64,000 bases of DNA from Palaemon carinicauda (Eukaryota > Arthropoda > Malacostraca > Decapoda > Palaemonidae): positions 17,653,351 to 17,717,350 of the forward strand of contig NC_090743.1 of the NCBI RefSeq assembly GCF_036898095.1, written 5' to 3'. Under the pieces are notes generated by a model, which did no database searches, was not told where the DNA came from, and saw nothing but the letters and a program-made list of their open reading frames with translations. Positions within the stretch are counted from its first letter, which is position 1. Each line of letters starts with the position of its first letter. The position numbers and the translations under genes were made by a program. Below, one piece after another: positions 44,936-57,382 of the stretch.

Positions 44936-46200
44936 TTCTATACAATACTCTGCCAGCAAGTTATCAAATTTAAGTACTTTCACTAAAAAGAAGGAAGTCT
45001 AAAGTTTCGTTTGATAAAGAAATCTAAGCAGCGCTAAGTCTAGAAGTGGTTTAAATTAAATTTGACCCACCTGAAACTCTCTCAAATTCCTCTTCAGACT
45101 GAGCTCTAGTTTGTACGTTACAAACAGATTAAGTCATTATTACATCATCGACTGTATTTTACGTAGCAAAAAGGTCACCCAAACGTCATGGTTTTTAACC
45201 ATTGATGATTATCCAGAATCACACGGCTTGAATACACAATCAGGAGCCAGTTTTATTAGGAAACTAAACACTTTAAGTCACTTTTTATACGCAATTTCCG
45301 CTGCTAATTTTTCAGTCTTTAGAGAGCCATGGAGGGGTGCAAACCTTCAACTTCTGGTGCGGTTTCTCATTTACCATTTACTTTGATATCAATTTCTGTG
45401 GATTTTCTCCCAAGTATTGTCTGAATTATTTAAATTATAAAGATCTTGTTTTGCATTATTGTGGTAACGTCGAAAGAATAATAAAATACGGTTAAGATCA
45501 TGTTGTTATTAAAAGTGAAATTGACACTATTTGCCCCTCCTGTGGTTCTAAATGCTGACCTGATAATAACAAAAAAGGATTTCGGTGACATCAGGTATGT
45601 TGTATTAAAAACCGATTGAAAAAAAAGGTGTAGTTTTTTATGTATATTTTTATGGAAACTTGGTTTGAAAAGCCTCATTTAGATCAGGAATCTAATTTGA
45701 TACTTGTACATAATTATGCTGGTGTTAAATTTACTTATAAATCTGTTGAAAATGAATTAATTTCTAACAAAACTATGATTTGTGCACATTTATTCTTGAG
45801 GTTACTGTGCATTGGGTATCGAGTTGGAAAGGTGCAGCTCACCTTTACCTTCCAACATAAATACACAAAGGGTTTTAGGCTGTCTTATATTCAATATGGC
45901 TGTGTAAGGGGGGGTTCACCCCCCCAGGTAAGGATATAGCTACTAGGTTAGGTTAGTTGGTTTAGGTTGGCTGGTGGCTTCGTTTATTGCTAATTCAACA
46001 TGTGCCATTATTCACATGATAAAACGGATTCTTTAATTCATTCCCCACCCAATAGACCCGGTTTCCTATTGTTGGTCCCCAAAAATTGGAAAGATTAACA
46101 AATAGGGTAAAAATACTATTCCTCCTCCTTATTTAAAAAAAAAAAAAGTCACCTTTAGATAAAGCACTAAGTAATTCATCAGAAAAAAAAAAAAAATATA
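44936..46200. other. CPSF6 intron 1, nothing firmly recognised
   Basis: Includes a plus-strand frame at 45640-45939 of unknown nature and a GGGGGGGTTCACCCCCCC-type small palindrome near 45908-45926. No family was identified. Confidence 0.35.
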
Positions 46201-46224
46201 AAATTTATTAGTAGCGGAGCTATT

Positions 46225-46400
46225 GTATAGAATTACCAGGAAATATAGTTCAGTGAGGAAAGTAAACCATGAATTAAAATAAAATACGAGAAGTAATGAA
46301 TAATCAAAATAAAATATTTTAAGAACAGTAACAACTTTACACTAGATCTTTCATCTATAAAGGGATTTATAATACTATCACCACAAGATCGCTCCGCAAC
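46225..46400 (-). mobile_element. SINE-like retroposon fragment lacking its tail
   Basis: Matches the part of the family just inside the tail: CAGTGAGGAAAGTAAACC, AATAAAATATTTTAAGAACA and CAGTAACAAC. Confidence 0.55.
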
Positions 46401-46508
46401 ACTCGCTCGGACTAAAGTGACAAGCAAATATACCATTGATTTACGCTAAATGCAAACTAGTCGTTAAAAAACGGCTCTAATACATGTCATTGCTTACCCT
46501 ATTTTCCC

Positions 46509-46715
46509 TTATTATTACTATCACCATCCAAGCTACAACCCTAGTTGGAAAAGCAAGATGCTATAAGCCCAAGGGCTCCAATGGGGAAAAATAGCCTGGT
46601 GAGGAAAGGAAATAAATAAATGATGAGAACAATTCAACAATAAATCATTCTAAAAACAGTAACAACGTCAAAACAGACAAGTCATATATATACTATAAAA
46701 AGACTCGTGTCAGCT
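46509..46715 (-). mobile_element. SINE-like retroposon, 3' part
   Basis: Tail words AAGCTACAACCCTAGTTGG, GATGCTATAAGCCCAAGGG and GTGAGGAAAGGAAATAAATA, preceded by TTATTATTACTATCA. Truncated on its 5' side near 46715. Confidence 0.8.
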
Positions 46716-46802
46716 AATCAGAAAATTTTCCGACCTCAAAAACGCAATTAAAGGGAATAGGCCAATGACAATAAATCCTTCCTATTACTGTACAAATAAT
46801 TA

Positions 46803-46960
46803 TTATTGTTAATTGCTAGGCTACAACCCTAATTGGAAATTTAGGATGCTATAAGCCCAGGGGCCCCACCAGGGAAAATAGCCCAGTGAGGAAAGGAAAA
46901 AAGGAAAAATAGAATATTTAAAGAACAGTAACATTAAAATAAATATTGAAAGGCATAATG
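46803..46960 (-). mobile_element. SINE-like retroposon, 3' part
   Basis: Tail words AGGCTACAACCCTAATTGG, GATGCTATAAGCCCAGGGG, ATAGCCCAGTGAGGAAAGG and AAGAACAGTAACATTAAAAT. Same orientation as its neighbours and within 600 bp of CPSF6 exon 1. Confidence 0.8.
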
Positions 46961-47381
46961 CAGGATCCTTAAAAAGCAAGCTTAAATTGATGACAAGGAT
47001 CTAGAAGGGGCAGAAATAGTTATGGGGTCTTCATAATTTGTCTACATGTAATATTCGATTGTTTGTGCCTCCCTCAACTAAAAAAAAAAAATAAAAAGGC
47101 TTTTTGCGTTCTATAGGATAGGCCTATGTCTAGAAATGTAAGGAAATTAAGTATACCAATTATTCACGCCATAGCCTACTGTAGCCCTACGACTCGAACA
47201 TGCAAAATTATTCAAATTAAAACATGAATAGATTCAAGTCGACACAACGCTTCGGAACATCGAAGCCTAGAAGCCAAAGAGGCTTGTCAAACGGGGTCTA
47301 ATCCAGCAACTAATAAATATGATAATTAACAAATTAAAATTTTCAATATATTTCCGACAATTATGAATATGTCGGCCTTAC

Positions 47382-47435
47382 TTGAGTGAAGTCCTGTTCC
47401 ACGTCGTCGTATAGATCAATATCCACGTCCGCCAT
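47382..47435 (-). CDS. CPSF6: CPSF6 coding exon 1 (start codon)
   Basis: ATG at 47433-47435 with a G at -3 and +4 opens MADVDIDLYDDVEQDFTQ, which parallels the acidic MADGVDHIDIY...EEFNQ start of vertebrate CPSF6. The exon ends at a CAA/GTAAGG donor in phase 0, matching the phase-0 acceptor of exon 2 about 24 kb away. The encoded 18 residues are acidic and precede the DLYDAV box of exon 2. The start is fixed by family resemblance and a good Kozak context. Confidence 0.93.
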
Positions 47436-47490
47436 TACTCCAGAGGAAGCCTCTGCAAGGTCTGGATTACGGCGATCAACACTTTGTCTC
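47436..47490 (-). other. CPSF6: CPSF6 5' UTR with a possible upstream splice acceptor
   Basis: Directly upstream of the start codon the minus strand reads AATGTCTTTGCAG (AG at 47492-47491), then GAGACAAAGTG. This looks like a splice acceptor, so the transcript may have a non-coding first exon further right. If it is not used, transcription starts close to here. No TATA box was recognised. Confidence 0.4.
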
Positions 47491-47499
47491 CTGCAAAGA

Positions 47500-49520
47500 C
47501 ATTGGGGTATCAGGGTCTCAAATGCGTGTTGAACTGGTCACTGGACTTTTACGTACTTGAAATTTATAACAGAATAAACTACACTTTGTAATTACCTTCA
47601 AGGTCAAAATGGTTTGTAATTTTTCCTATCATCAATAAATGGCGTCCGGCTACCTTCGCTACTATGCCACTCACTGTTACCAAACCTGGTTTGAACTTTG
47701 AAGTCTTGTTGTGACATATTTTATCAAAAACTGGGTAATTAAAGAGGTAAAGTTAAAAAATATAATAAATAATTTATTAAAAAACCACATGTTATAAATA
47801 TAACGAGCAAATGTTATTATTTTACTTTGAAAAGGCAATAACATTTACATAGATAGTTGTGGTTTAAGGATTTCTTTCCCATATGGTTGGTAACAACATT
47901 AAGCTTATGCTTGTTTGCATCTACAGATGTGATAATAGCTAGAAAACAATATGGATTTTCCTCGACTTATTCTATCATAATTCCTTTCAACGTGAAGATG
48001 AGAAACTATTTATCAAAGAGATCCATCAAGTTAACTATCCATTTCGACTAGTTAAGCCTATCAAATACGGATTACTTTTAATGTAAATATTTGCCTGATA
48101 CCTACAACGCATCCGTCAACCATTAATTGTTCTTTTCCTGTTGCTGCGGAAGCACTGATTTTTCAGGAATGGGCTAATCAGATATAATGTAAGCAGCAAT
48201 GATACGAATGAAGCTATAAATACTACATTCTGCATAATGATAACAGAAAAATGTGGTATTGTAAATGGTTGGGAAGTTATAGATGTACCGTCTACGTCAA
48301 CGCATTTTTCAACTTGTAACCACCTTGACAACAACGCATGCAAACATTTAACGTTGATCCAAATCTGCCTTTTATGTTCCCGTCGGGAATGATCAACATT
48401 AAAAAAAAAGACAAATAACACAGGAAATTTGATTGAATAGATGAGCATGAATGCATTTTACACAGGCGATTGTGTTCGTTTTAGCCTGTGTTGTTAAGGT
48501 GGTTCGAGTTTCGCGAAAATTCGAAAGCTTTGCCAGTTTATATGATGGTCAGGAATTTATGTAGTAGCGGATACAAATTTCGACAATTATCTAATAAAAT
48601 AATCATCATAATCGCCGTTGTAAATCACCCAACATCCCTGTAAAATTCCAGTAACATAATTTGACTTCCAGTCTTCCACTTAGAAGTTAAAATTTTTTGG
48701 GCAAGAGGGTCGAAGAAATGAAATACGAAAATAGGTAAATTAGAATACTGCCCCCCCCAAAAAAAAAAAAATTAAGCGCCACTACAACAATTTAATCCAA
48801 TAACTTCAAATACTGTTGTTTATGTGAACACATAAATTGTAAAAAAAAGAAAAAAAATATATCTATAAAGTTAAATGATAATGCTACTGGATTCTTGTTT
48901 AACTGGTTCATGTGGTATCTGCTTGCGAATTATCTTTCAAGATAAAAAAAAAAATCTTACTATTTCCTAACAAATTTTCACAATTTGTCCTTATGAATCA
49001 GCAGGATATAAGATACTTCCCCATTATTCGCACATTTAAATTGTAAGAGACGAATGTTAGCCTACAGTATGCAACATTGCTTAGATTTTTTTTTCTCTAT
49101 AGCATACCTCGCCTTAAATTGAGAAGATAAAAATATCCTTTCAGTTGAATTTAAATGTGTTTTAAAGTTTTAGTTTCGAGAATATGTGAAGGATAAACAA
49201 CCATTCTTACCTTAAACTGGCGTAACTTGTGTATGAATCAATTAGAGGACGGGGATCAAGCATAAAAGCTAGCAGAATTTTCCTTGAAGACTCATTCGCC
49301 GAGTGTCTCGTTCTTTTGCAATAAATTTATCTTTTTTAAAGTCTTTCTATAATATTTGTTTGTGATGTATTGATATAAGTAGTCCTTATGAAGGCCTTTG
49401 AATATTTATCCATAATGAACGTTGCCAAATACTAGGACTATTCTGAGGGTGACGAACAATTGCATATACATCATGTTGTTTATAAATCCTAACACATACA
49501 CAAATATTAAAAATTATGTA
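47500..49520. other. Intergenic or 5' region of CPSF6; nothing firm
   Basis: AT-rich. Should hold the CPSF6 promoter and possibly a non-coding first exon. A minus-strand frame at 48116-48448 (110 codons) has a hydrophobic stretch (FIASFVSLLLTLYLISPF) but no known family. Confidence 0.35.
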
Positions 49521-49521
49521 A

Positions 49522-49719
49522 CTATAGTCAATTTTTTTTAATGATACGCATTTGCACCGACTCTCAGCGGTGACCTTTTAGCTCGGTAAAAGTTTCCTAC
49601 TCGCTGATTGGTTAGAATTATCCTCTTCAACCAATCAACGCTCAGGAAACTTTTCCGCGCTAAAAGGGCACCCCTGCGAGTCGGTGCAAATCTGGCTCGC
49701 TAAAAAGAATTGACTATAG
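49522..49719. mobile_element. Foldback (palindromic MITE-like) element, copy 2
   Basis: Same ends (CTATAGTCAATTT and complement), same GCACCGACTCTCAGCGGTG and TTTTAGCTCGG blocks, and same GCTGATTGGTT centre-proximal words as the copy at 26075-26271. The arms are much more diverged from each other. The length is almost identical (198 bp). An older insertion of the same family, outside CPSF6. Confidence 0.9.
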
Positions 49720-51345
49720 TTATGAACAGGATAATGGTTAACGATATAGCATACCTCAACCATTCTTGTTTCGTAAAAGGATCTATGTCAAATAAATATG
49801 GCCTCATAATTACCATAAAACTTCGTCTCTCGGTATTATTCCGTTATTGTGGGGAAGAAAATTTAGCCATATCCTTTGACTGAAAACAATATATTTCATC
49901 AAATAGATACGGAAAAAAATATACTCAACTTCATTACCTTTCCCACAAGTTAAATGTCTGCACTGGAAAGCTAACCAAAGATTCACTTGTGCACAATTGA
50001 CAAAAAGTTCCAGAAGTAGAGTAAAAAAATAGCCAACTGGTATCGTAAATTTTGGCACCCAATTTTGGAAGCTTCTATCCAAATATTGCTTATGAGAACT
50101 CAAAAATACTTTTCAGTTTTCCTTTCGATCTTGAATTCTGCCACATCAACATCTCCCTTCTCTTCTAAGTCAAATACTTTGATTGGGAGGAGGAAACCAC
50201 ACTTTTGGCCAAAATGTAGTTGCTCAAATCAGTCTGTTATTTCTTGAGTGACACTATCGTTGAAGGCATGTACAGTAGATTTATTTTACATTTAGTACAC
50301 ATTACCTAGTTTAATTTCTTACCTCTTTCACAGAAGCTTTATAAAAATTCCCTTGACTACAGCTTCATTTGGTTCCTTTGTAGTTTGGTTTTGATAACAT
50401 GAATTTCCAGTCCTCTCTACTCCTCTACTTTTAAACCATTTCTACAACCCCTTCCTTAATTGGATTTATGAACCTAAGCCATAAAGCCTGTGTTAGAGGC
50501 GGGGAGGCCATTTAGCACCCAGGAAAAATTTGGGAAAATGTCTTGGTTGCACAATGATGTAAAAATTAAGAGGTTGGACACCAAGGTAGTACTGTAGAGA
50601 TGAGGTGAGGAAGCAGACGGCTAAAAAGGGGTAGCAGTTATTGTCCAAAAGCATGCTTCCAAGATCCTAAGCAATGTTTACAATGTAGCACTCGATGTGC
50701 TCTAACAGCATTATCCTCCCTATGGGAAAATCCCCTTCCTAAGTTTCATCTATTAATACAAGATTATTCCTTTGCAGCAGCCCTCTGGGTCTCCCATTCC
50801 ACAGCCGTTTAAAGAATCTTTCCTTACGATGATAAACAGAAAATGACTCATTGCTGACCTTACATAGGCAATAGAATCTATCTTAATTTTTTCTGATACA
50901 AGTGACTGTCCTCTACTTTAGATCTTATGGTAAAGTAACATCAATAAAGTTTTTCTGGTACCTCATGATTTCTTAATCCCTATTCAGTACATACAGTAGT
51001 CTCCTTAACAACTCCTTTAGATTCATACGCCAAAAAAATTTCTTCCTCTTACTTAACCAGTATTTTCTAATACCAATAACCACAATTATAATTCAAGTAA
51101 TCAAAATAGCTGACCATACAAATAATGTACAACAATATAATCTGGTTTTATTATATTGTGAGCGATCTCATCTGTAACAGGCAAAGGAATTGCAGTTTCT
51201 TTTACTTTGATTTTCATTGGCCTCATACTCCATGTGAGACAGACTTAAAATTAAGAATGGTATATTATCCTTTATGAGTTCACTGTTTGTCAATGGTCAT
51301 AAATTCAAAATTTATGTTCCCTCTCACTATTTTCATTATTGTTCA
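49720..51345. other. Intergenic, nothing recognised
   Basis: No exon, RNA gene or repeat family recognised between the foldback and the DIRS copy. Confidence 0.4.
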
Positions 51346-52499
51346 AATTAGTTTAATTGGAGAAGGGGAGGGGCAAAGGGTTGAAGAGGGTAGTTAGCAA
51401 CCATCTGAAGGACTCCCACTACCCAAGGCTCTGCCCTATGCCTTTGCTGATTCACCCAAACGGATTAACAAGCAATTCCCTACATGGACGTAAGAAAGGG
51501 GGATAAATGCTGGCTACAGCTTATCTCTCTTCTTCCTTTCGTCTGTTGCCGAGCTGCCTAGAAAGGACAGATCGGGTAGCTCGTAAGGGCTGTGCATCCA
51601 CCGGTTCCTTCCGCGATATTGCGGGCAGTCCTGTCAGTTTATGAAAGGTCTGGATATCTTATTTGACAAACCATGTACCAAAGAGTTTTGAGATAACTTG
51701 TTTTGAGAATGGGGAGACTAAGACAGTACCCAGGGATGGTTAGAGCCCTTGACGAACATCGAAGTACCACTCAATGACCAAGACCCCTCCTGAAGGCAGA
51801 TCCCAGGTTACCTTGCTCCGACCGTGACAATCATGAATTTTGCACGGACGGCCACCAGAAGCTCTCACTTGGGACTGTCCGCCTCTGTTGACACCATTCC
51901 AAAGCCAGGTGTCTTTGGGACAGACGTATCCTGAGTACATTCTTAACAAGCCTGGGAAGATAAGGCAATCAGGAACAGAAGGTGGCCTTGAAGGCCGACA
52001 ACACTTGTGAAAAGATCTCAGGCACTAAACACGGTAGAGACATTAAGAGTACTTTTACCTTTCCCTCTGCTGGACAAGGTGCAGGAACGGTCCACAGCCC
52101 AGGCACGGGGGAAAGACCCTTCTGTCATTCCCGCACAATGGGACCAAAACACGTAGCCATGCCCAAATCCCTCCTGCTACTATTGTAGTCAGAACCTGAC
52201 CCACGACAATGGTGGGCCGTGAGATGGGCCAAAACGCGGAACCGATATCAGTCATTTCCAAGCCCAGTGAGGTGCTGAACCATGACAGGGCATCAGTACT
52301 TCTTCACCATGCATCGACTCACAGGAAATGAAACACGAGGCAGACGGTAGTCATCCTGGCCCTCAGAGTAACTGGGGACTGAAGCCACAACCCCAGGGGA
52401 CCTTTGGCACATGACAGGGGTCACAGTTCTGTATGTCGATCCCAGGTGGCTGAAACCCAGAGCAGTAGTCTGTCCTGCTTGGCTAACTAAGTAACCAGG

Positions 52500-52755
52500 A
52501 ACACGAGCCCTGGCCTCTAGCCCGGTGCATCTGAATAATGAGGCCGTAACAATTGTCATGCCTAGCTACCATGTAATTCGTTTACTCTCTTGGCTGAAGC
52601 TAAGACAAGGAGGAAGACGATCTTCAGGGTAAGATCCCTCTTTAAGGCTTTATGCATACGTTCATAAAGGGCTATTTTCAAGGCCCTAAGAACCTTTGTC
52701 ATATCCCAGAAAGGGGGCTTGGAGTTCTTGAGGAGGACTAGTCTTTTCAAAACTC
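52500..52755 (-). pseudogene. DIRS tyrosine recombinase remnant
   Basis: The open part at 52562-52750 reads PPFWDMTKVLRALKIALYER, then RDLTLKIVFLLVLASAKRVN and ELHGS. The L-T-L-K-x-V-F-L-L-x-L-A-S-x-x-R-x-x-E box carries the first catalytic Arg of DIRS/crypton-type recombinases (here in AKRVNEL). The downstream half, with H-x-x-R and Tyr, is not readable in this copy. Confidence 0.8.
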
Positions 52756-53092
52756 TTAATGCGAGCTAAACATTCCTATGAGGAGGAGAGATCAAGCCCT
52801 TTCAGTTTGAATACTTACCGGTAGCTCAAGGCCGAGCGTTAGCCTTTTACTGCAGTGACTGAAAGGGATTTCTTGTTCCTCAGTAACATTTAAAAGTTAG
52901 CAATCAGGTGAATAGTGGCCCGAGTGGAGCAATATTCCCACTACAACACCAATCACAGATGCTTTTCGACTTGGCTTGGTAGACTACTGAGGAGGCATCT
53001 GGAATATTATTTCGCATTTGGTCCCAAAAGGCCTCTCTTTCGAAGGAGATGCTGGATAGTCTCCAACTGTGATAAGATAGGCAGTGAACTGC

Positions 53093-53930
53093 TTAGTGGA
53101 AACTTCCTACATGCGGTTGACGCAGTAGGTTTGGCCATTCTAGGAGTTCTCTTGGGATTTCCGAGAAAAGTTCCGCTGTTGGCCATATTGGGGCTAATAG
53201 CATTACTCTGATCTCTTGTGATGTTCGGACTCTCTTCAAGACCTGATAAATCAGACAGAATGGTGGAAAGGCATAAATGTTCAGCTGGTCCCACAGATGC
53301 TGGAAGGCATCTTCCATTGCTCCTGCTGGGTCTGAGACTAGAGAGTAATACACTGGGAATTTGGTGTTTTGGCGAGTGGCAAATATATCTAGTGATGGGG
53401 AACCCCAAAAAGTTATGAGACTCTTCACCACTACAGGAAGTTCCTATTTCTGGGGATAAACCTTGTTGAGAGGGATATTGCATCGGTGAATGCCCAATTG
53501 TGGATCTCCACTGCTAAGTGGCATAGCAAGAGGGAGACCACATCTTCCAGTTTGGAGATGTAGGTCACTACTATGGAGTTGTCCCTCATCAACTCCACGG
53601 AATGACCTTTGAGACTCTGAGAAGCGGAGTATCGCTAAATACAACGATTTCATTTTTAGATAGTTGATGTGAAAGGTCTTGTCTTCCTGGGACCACAGAC
53701 CTGAAATCTGCTCCCTCCCTAGGTGAGTGTCCCACCTCTGATGTGAAGCATCCAAGAATAAAAGGTATTTTGGGGGAGAGACCTGAATGAGTCTTCTCCT
53801 CTATCAGCCACCATCAGAGATGTCACAACCTCCTGGGGCACTGAGAGCAGAGTTTCTGTTACTTTCATGAATCTCATTACCCTGTTGGCAGATAAAAATG
53901 CTCTGGCCTTGACTGAGTTGATATCCATGC
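53093..53930 (-). pseudogene. DIRS RNase H and conserved connector
   Basis: 53444-53755 reads MDASHQRWDTHLGREQISGLW followed by HINYLKMKSLYLAI, which are the first Asp and the Glu-region helix of RNase H as found in DIRS pol (T-D-A-S-x-x-G-W-G-x-H-L and H-I-N-x-L-E). The glutamate expected in INxLE is changed to lysine (INYLK). 53093-53431 reads FWGSPSLDIFATRQNTKFPV, then YAFPPFCLIYQVLKRVR and LAPIWPTAELF, the conserved region between RNase H and recombinase. Frames are interrupted between the blocks. Confidence 0.8.
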
Positions 53931-54443
53931 CTAGATCAACTGTTGTGGAACAAGGTTGGACTTCTCTAGGTTTAGTTGAATACCCAACTCCATTAAGAAG
54001 TCGAGAAGATCACTGTGTTCTGAAAGCAGGGCTTGGGACTCTTCTAGATACCTGTGGTAAGAAGGAAGTAGTTTTTCCTGATGGCCTGAAGAACAGTAGC
54101 CATAGCCCCCATTTTGAATCTTGTTTGTAAAACAAAAATTCAAATGGAAGAAGTCTATGATGGTTCTCCAACTTCCTGTCAGCTTCTCCACTAAAAATAG
54201 ATTGCTGAGGAAGTCCAAGAAGTTTTCTATGATTCCTTTGGCCAGCATCTTGGACATTTCCACTAGAAAGAGGAGGTATATTACTGAGGCTTTTAAATAA
54301 AATGATTGGACTATCAGAATCTTAGTCACAGGGGGTGGACAGCATGAATAAGACTTCATTCCTGAATGCAGAATTACTACTGCCCAGGGATCAGCCCTGA
54401 AGAACTGGCACCTTTGCCAATGGCTTTGCTGGCATCCCCCCAT
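53931..54443 (-). pseudogene. DIRS reverse transcriptase with its catalytic core deleted
   Basis: 170 codons remain open. The N-terminal finger part SNLFLVEKLTGSWRTIIDFF is present and is followed within about 20 residues by LPSYHRYLEESQALLSEHSD and ELGIQLNLEKSNLVPQQ, which belongs after the YLDD box. The LDLKDAYF and YLDD motifs between them are absent, a loss of roughly 100 or more residues that keeps the frame open. The enzyme cannot function. Confidence 0.75.
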
Positions 54444-57150
54444 TGGTGATAAGTTTGTAATAACTTTGAGAACAAAAAACCAGGTTTAGTGCTTATGCCC
54501 TCCCTAGAGGGAGCCTCTATGACCACGACTGCAATCTCTGTGGCTGGAGGAGTGTCCTCTATGGTGAAGGGTGGGCCGAGGGTCTTACCTCCTGGGTTGT
54601 TGGAACTCCATAGGGGAAGGAGCCATCTCTGATGGGCAACATTCTTGAAGGGCAAGTTCCTTTGGGATTGTTGAGGGGCAGGCATACTTGGTGCCGCTGC
54701 TCTCCTCATAAGAGAAGCCTGGTTAAATTTCTCAGCCTTTTCTATGGCCGTGGCCACTTCTGATGCTGGAAAAAGAGATGGGGAGCTCACCAGGGTGGAG
54801 TTCCTCAAACAGTCAGGGTCCCTAAGGGACAATTACTTTGAGCATCTGGCCAAGATGGCATCGCATCCTTTAAAGATGCAGTTGTCCCAGAGGGAGACAG
54901 TATAGTGTCCCAAGAACACTAGAACCTTGTCTCCTGACCTCGAAGTGCCTTCAAACTGTTTCCGGCTTCTCGTCCCACAGATTTTCAGTCACCGCAAAAC
55001 AGGAAACTGTCCCTGACCACTGGTCAAGCTAGGAGGATGCTTGTAATGCAGACATAGCTGCTACCACCCTGTTTTACATCTTGGGCCCCAAAATAATGGA
55101 GGGGAGGTCAAGCAATTTACCACCAGGTACAGTGGGTACTAGGTTGGCAACGTTGGCATCAATAGGGAGTGGGCTCGAGAACATGTCAGAGTGAACATAA
55201 AATCTCCTCTGGCGTGAAAGGGCTAAGGGACGCAACTTCAAGGGCCTACTAGCTTTAAGCGAGTTCTCTGAAGCTGAGAATTGGGTGTTGAATAAGTCCA
55301 GTGTGTCTCAGGTTTGATTGGTGTGTGTCACGTCAAACCTCTGTTTAGAACTTTGAGATTGAGGAAATAAGGTGTCTAAAACACACTGGCTATCAGTGGA
55401 TTGGACATGAGGAGGCTCATCTAGGCCATCCAAATGACGGATCAAACTCCTAATGTTAATAAAATGTGATGCTTGTGAACCAGACATCGGAACCTTGAGG
55501 GGAGCCACATCAGCTGAGCTGTTTCCTGTGTGCACGCAAGGTTTCCCGGAGACAATAACTGATAATATCATGATCAAGAGGAGGTTCCACTTAGGGATAA
55601 TTGGTGGTTCCACCTTAATAGTCATGTCAGAAGATTTTACTTTTCCTTGAGCATCCTTCCTTACTCTTGTGACATTCAATGAATGGAGAGAAGAAACAGA
55701 AGTCGTGCTCACTCCTCTTATATGGGTGTCTACCTGTAGCAAGGAGTTCTCCTTCTGAACTTGACCTCTGAGAGGAGAAGGATTTCTCTGACGCAGGCCA
55801 TTTGGCCCATCTACGAGGACCATGTCTATGGCATTTAATAACTGCTACATCATCTGCTGCAGATGGGCTGTCATTCTTAGAAAAGGGGGAAATGTTTCTG
55901 GCACATTTTTCCAGCCTTGAACCTGAGAAAAAGATTCATCTAATAAGTAATGTTCTTGTCACAAAGAACGCATAATATCTGAAGCATTAAGAACAATAGG
56001 CAAGGTACTAGAGTGAGGGCAGCTTGGTAAAGCAATGGTTTTGTTATTTATATCAGCAATGATTGTTGGGTTGTGAGAACAAGGTTGTTGGTGGTTATAC
56101 ACCAAAGCTTTCTGACACTGGGCTGAAGCTGACAAAGGAACACAACTACTAAGGGGTTCCCTTCGCATACAAGCCTAGGGTTGTGGTAGTACGATTAGAA
56201 TGTGCATTATTGTGTGACATGGTAACATAGCCATCACAAGGAGGACTATCAACTCACGGAATAGCGGTGCGTTGAATGACGTCATAACTCGTGGGCACAG
56301 CAGAATTAAAAGAGGATTAGAAGTTGCAATTGACTTCTGAGCTGTTGGTTTGGAAGGAGAAGGCACAAATGGTTTGGGGCAACTTGGTTTAGACAAAGTG
56401 GCAGTTGTGGACACAGCCAAAACGGTCAGACAACCTCAAAATATTGCGATAGGGAGTTATGGAACCAGTCCAAAGAACTTGTCAGAAGAGAGCTGTGCCG
56501 AAAACCCCTGGGAGTACGAGGCAAGCCCCGTTCCTGTGTAGGAGCTGGAGGACAAAATGGATCCTCAACAGGGCTGCCTCCATACTGGGTAAAATGAAAG
56601 TCTCGACCCTAGGGTTCTGCATATGGGAACGGGGAGAGACTTTCGATGCCCTGATAGGACATACCTCAAAAAGCATAAAGTCATACTGTATAAAATCAGC
56701 CATATAAGGCTGGCAACTAAAAACACTAGTGGGAGGCAAGGGAGACCTATGCATTTCTGAATAATCAATGACCCAGGATACTGGGATAGAATTCGGCTTA
56801 GGGAGCGCAGCAGCCGTAGTTATAGGATCTGTCATAAGCATTCTTGGGATCACTAAGCACATACAAAACAGTAGGTAATAAAACCTTAACAAAATTATAA
56901 TATCAATGATTAAATTATGGACGTTGTCCTTCGTGACTGGGGCCTCAGAGGGCTCAACACACAAAGGGGCAGGATGGGGGATAACTTTCGATGCAGAAAT
57001 GAGTTTACATTTTTTAGCTTGTTTCTTGCATCAAGAAAAATATCTCTCCCACTGGAAAGGCAACCACTCCCTACAATACTCACAGAACATCTTTTGCCAC
57101 GGCATAAGGGCAGAAGGGATGCAGATCTATGTCCACCAACTCATGAAGTT
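54380..57150 (-). pseudogene. DIRS gag-like gene, degenerate
   Basis: The N terminus near 57040-57140 shows the CRGKRC box and PFQWERYFS signature in separate frames. Open stretches follow at 56482-56964 (160 codons), 56175-56420 and 55308-55823 (171 codons, no recognised domain). The C-terminal block near 54990-55080 (QASSxLDQWSGTVSCFAV) and 54377-54832 (RNSTLVSSPSLFPASEVATA) corresponds to the gag C terminus at 18.3-18.7 kb. This copy lacks the RS-rich middle seen in the other two. Confidence 0.6.
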
Positions 57151-57382
57151 ACCCCATGGGCAACCATCACGGCCAGGCAATCATCACATGACACTAGATG
57201 TACCACTCATAATTAAGTACAATCATTACCGCATGGATAATGAAAGCATAAGTGATAATGATATAGAAAAATACCAAAAGCACCATAAGGGTAATCCAGT
57301 GTCGATGTTGAAAGTCGTGACCATAGAAGAGGGAAGATCTCCTCTCGATACGATGACCAGAAGATAAATGACGTAAGCCATA

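Larger units (their letters stand above)
51350..57200 (-). mobile_element. DIRS-type retrotransposon, nearly full gene set, degenerate
   Basis: On the minus strand, from right to left: gag (about 57150-54380), RT with internal deletion (54443-53931), RNase H (about 53930-53440), the post-RNase H conserved region (53431-53093) and a tyrosine recombinase remnant (about 52760-52500). About 1.1 kb of eroded 3' sequence to about 51350 follows. Gene order and motifs define the DIRS group, which uses a tyrosine recombinase in place of a DDE integrase. Frames are broken throughout. The copy lies between CPSF6 and GTF2F1. Confidence 0.8.

Noticed and set aside
45938..45978. TTAGG-like words as an interstitial arthropod telomere repeat
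   Set aside because: Only two or three imperfect units in an AT/GT-rich stretch; too short to call.
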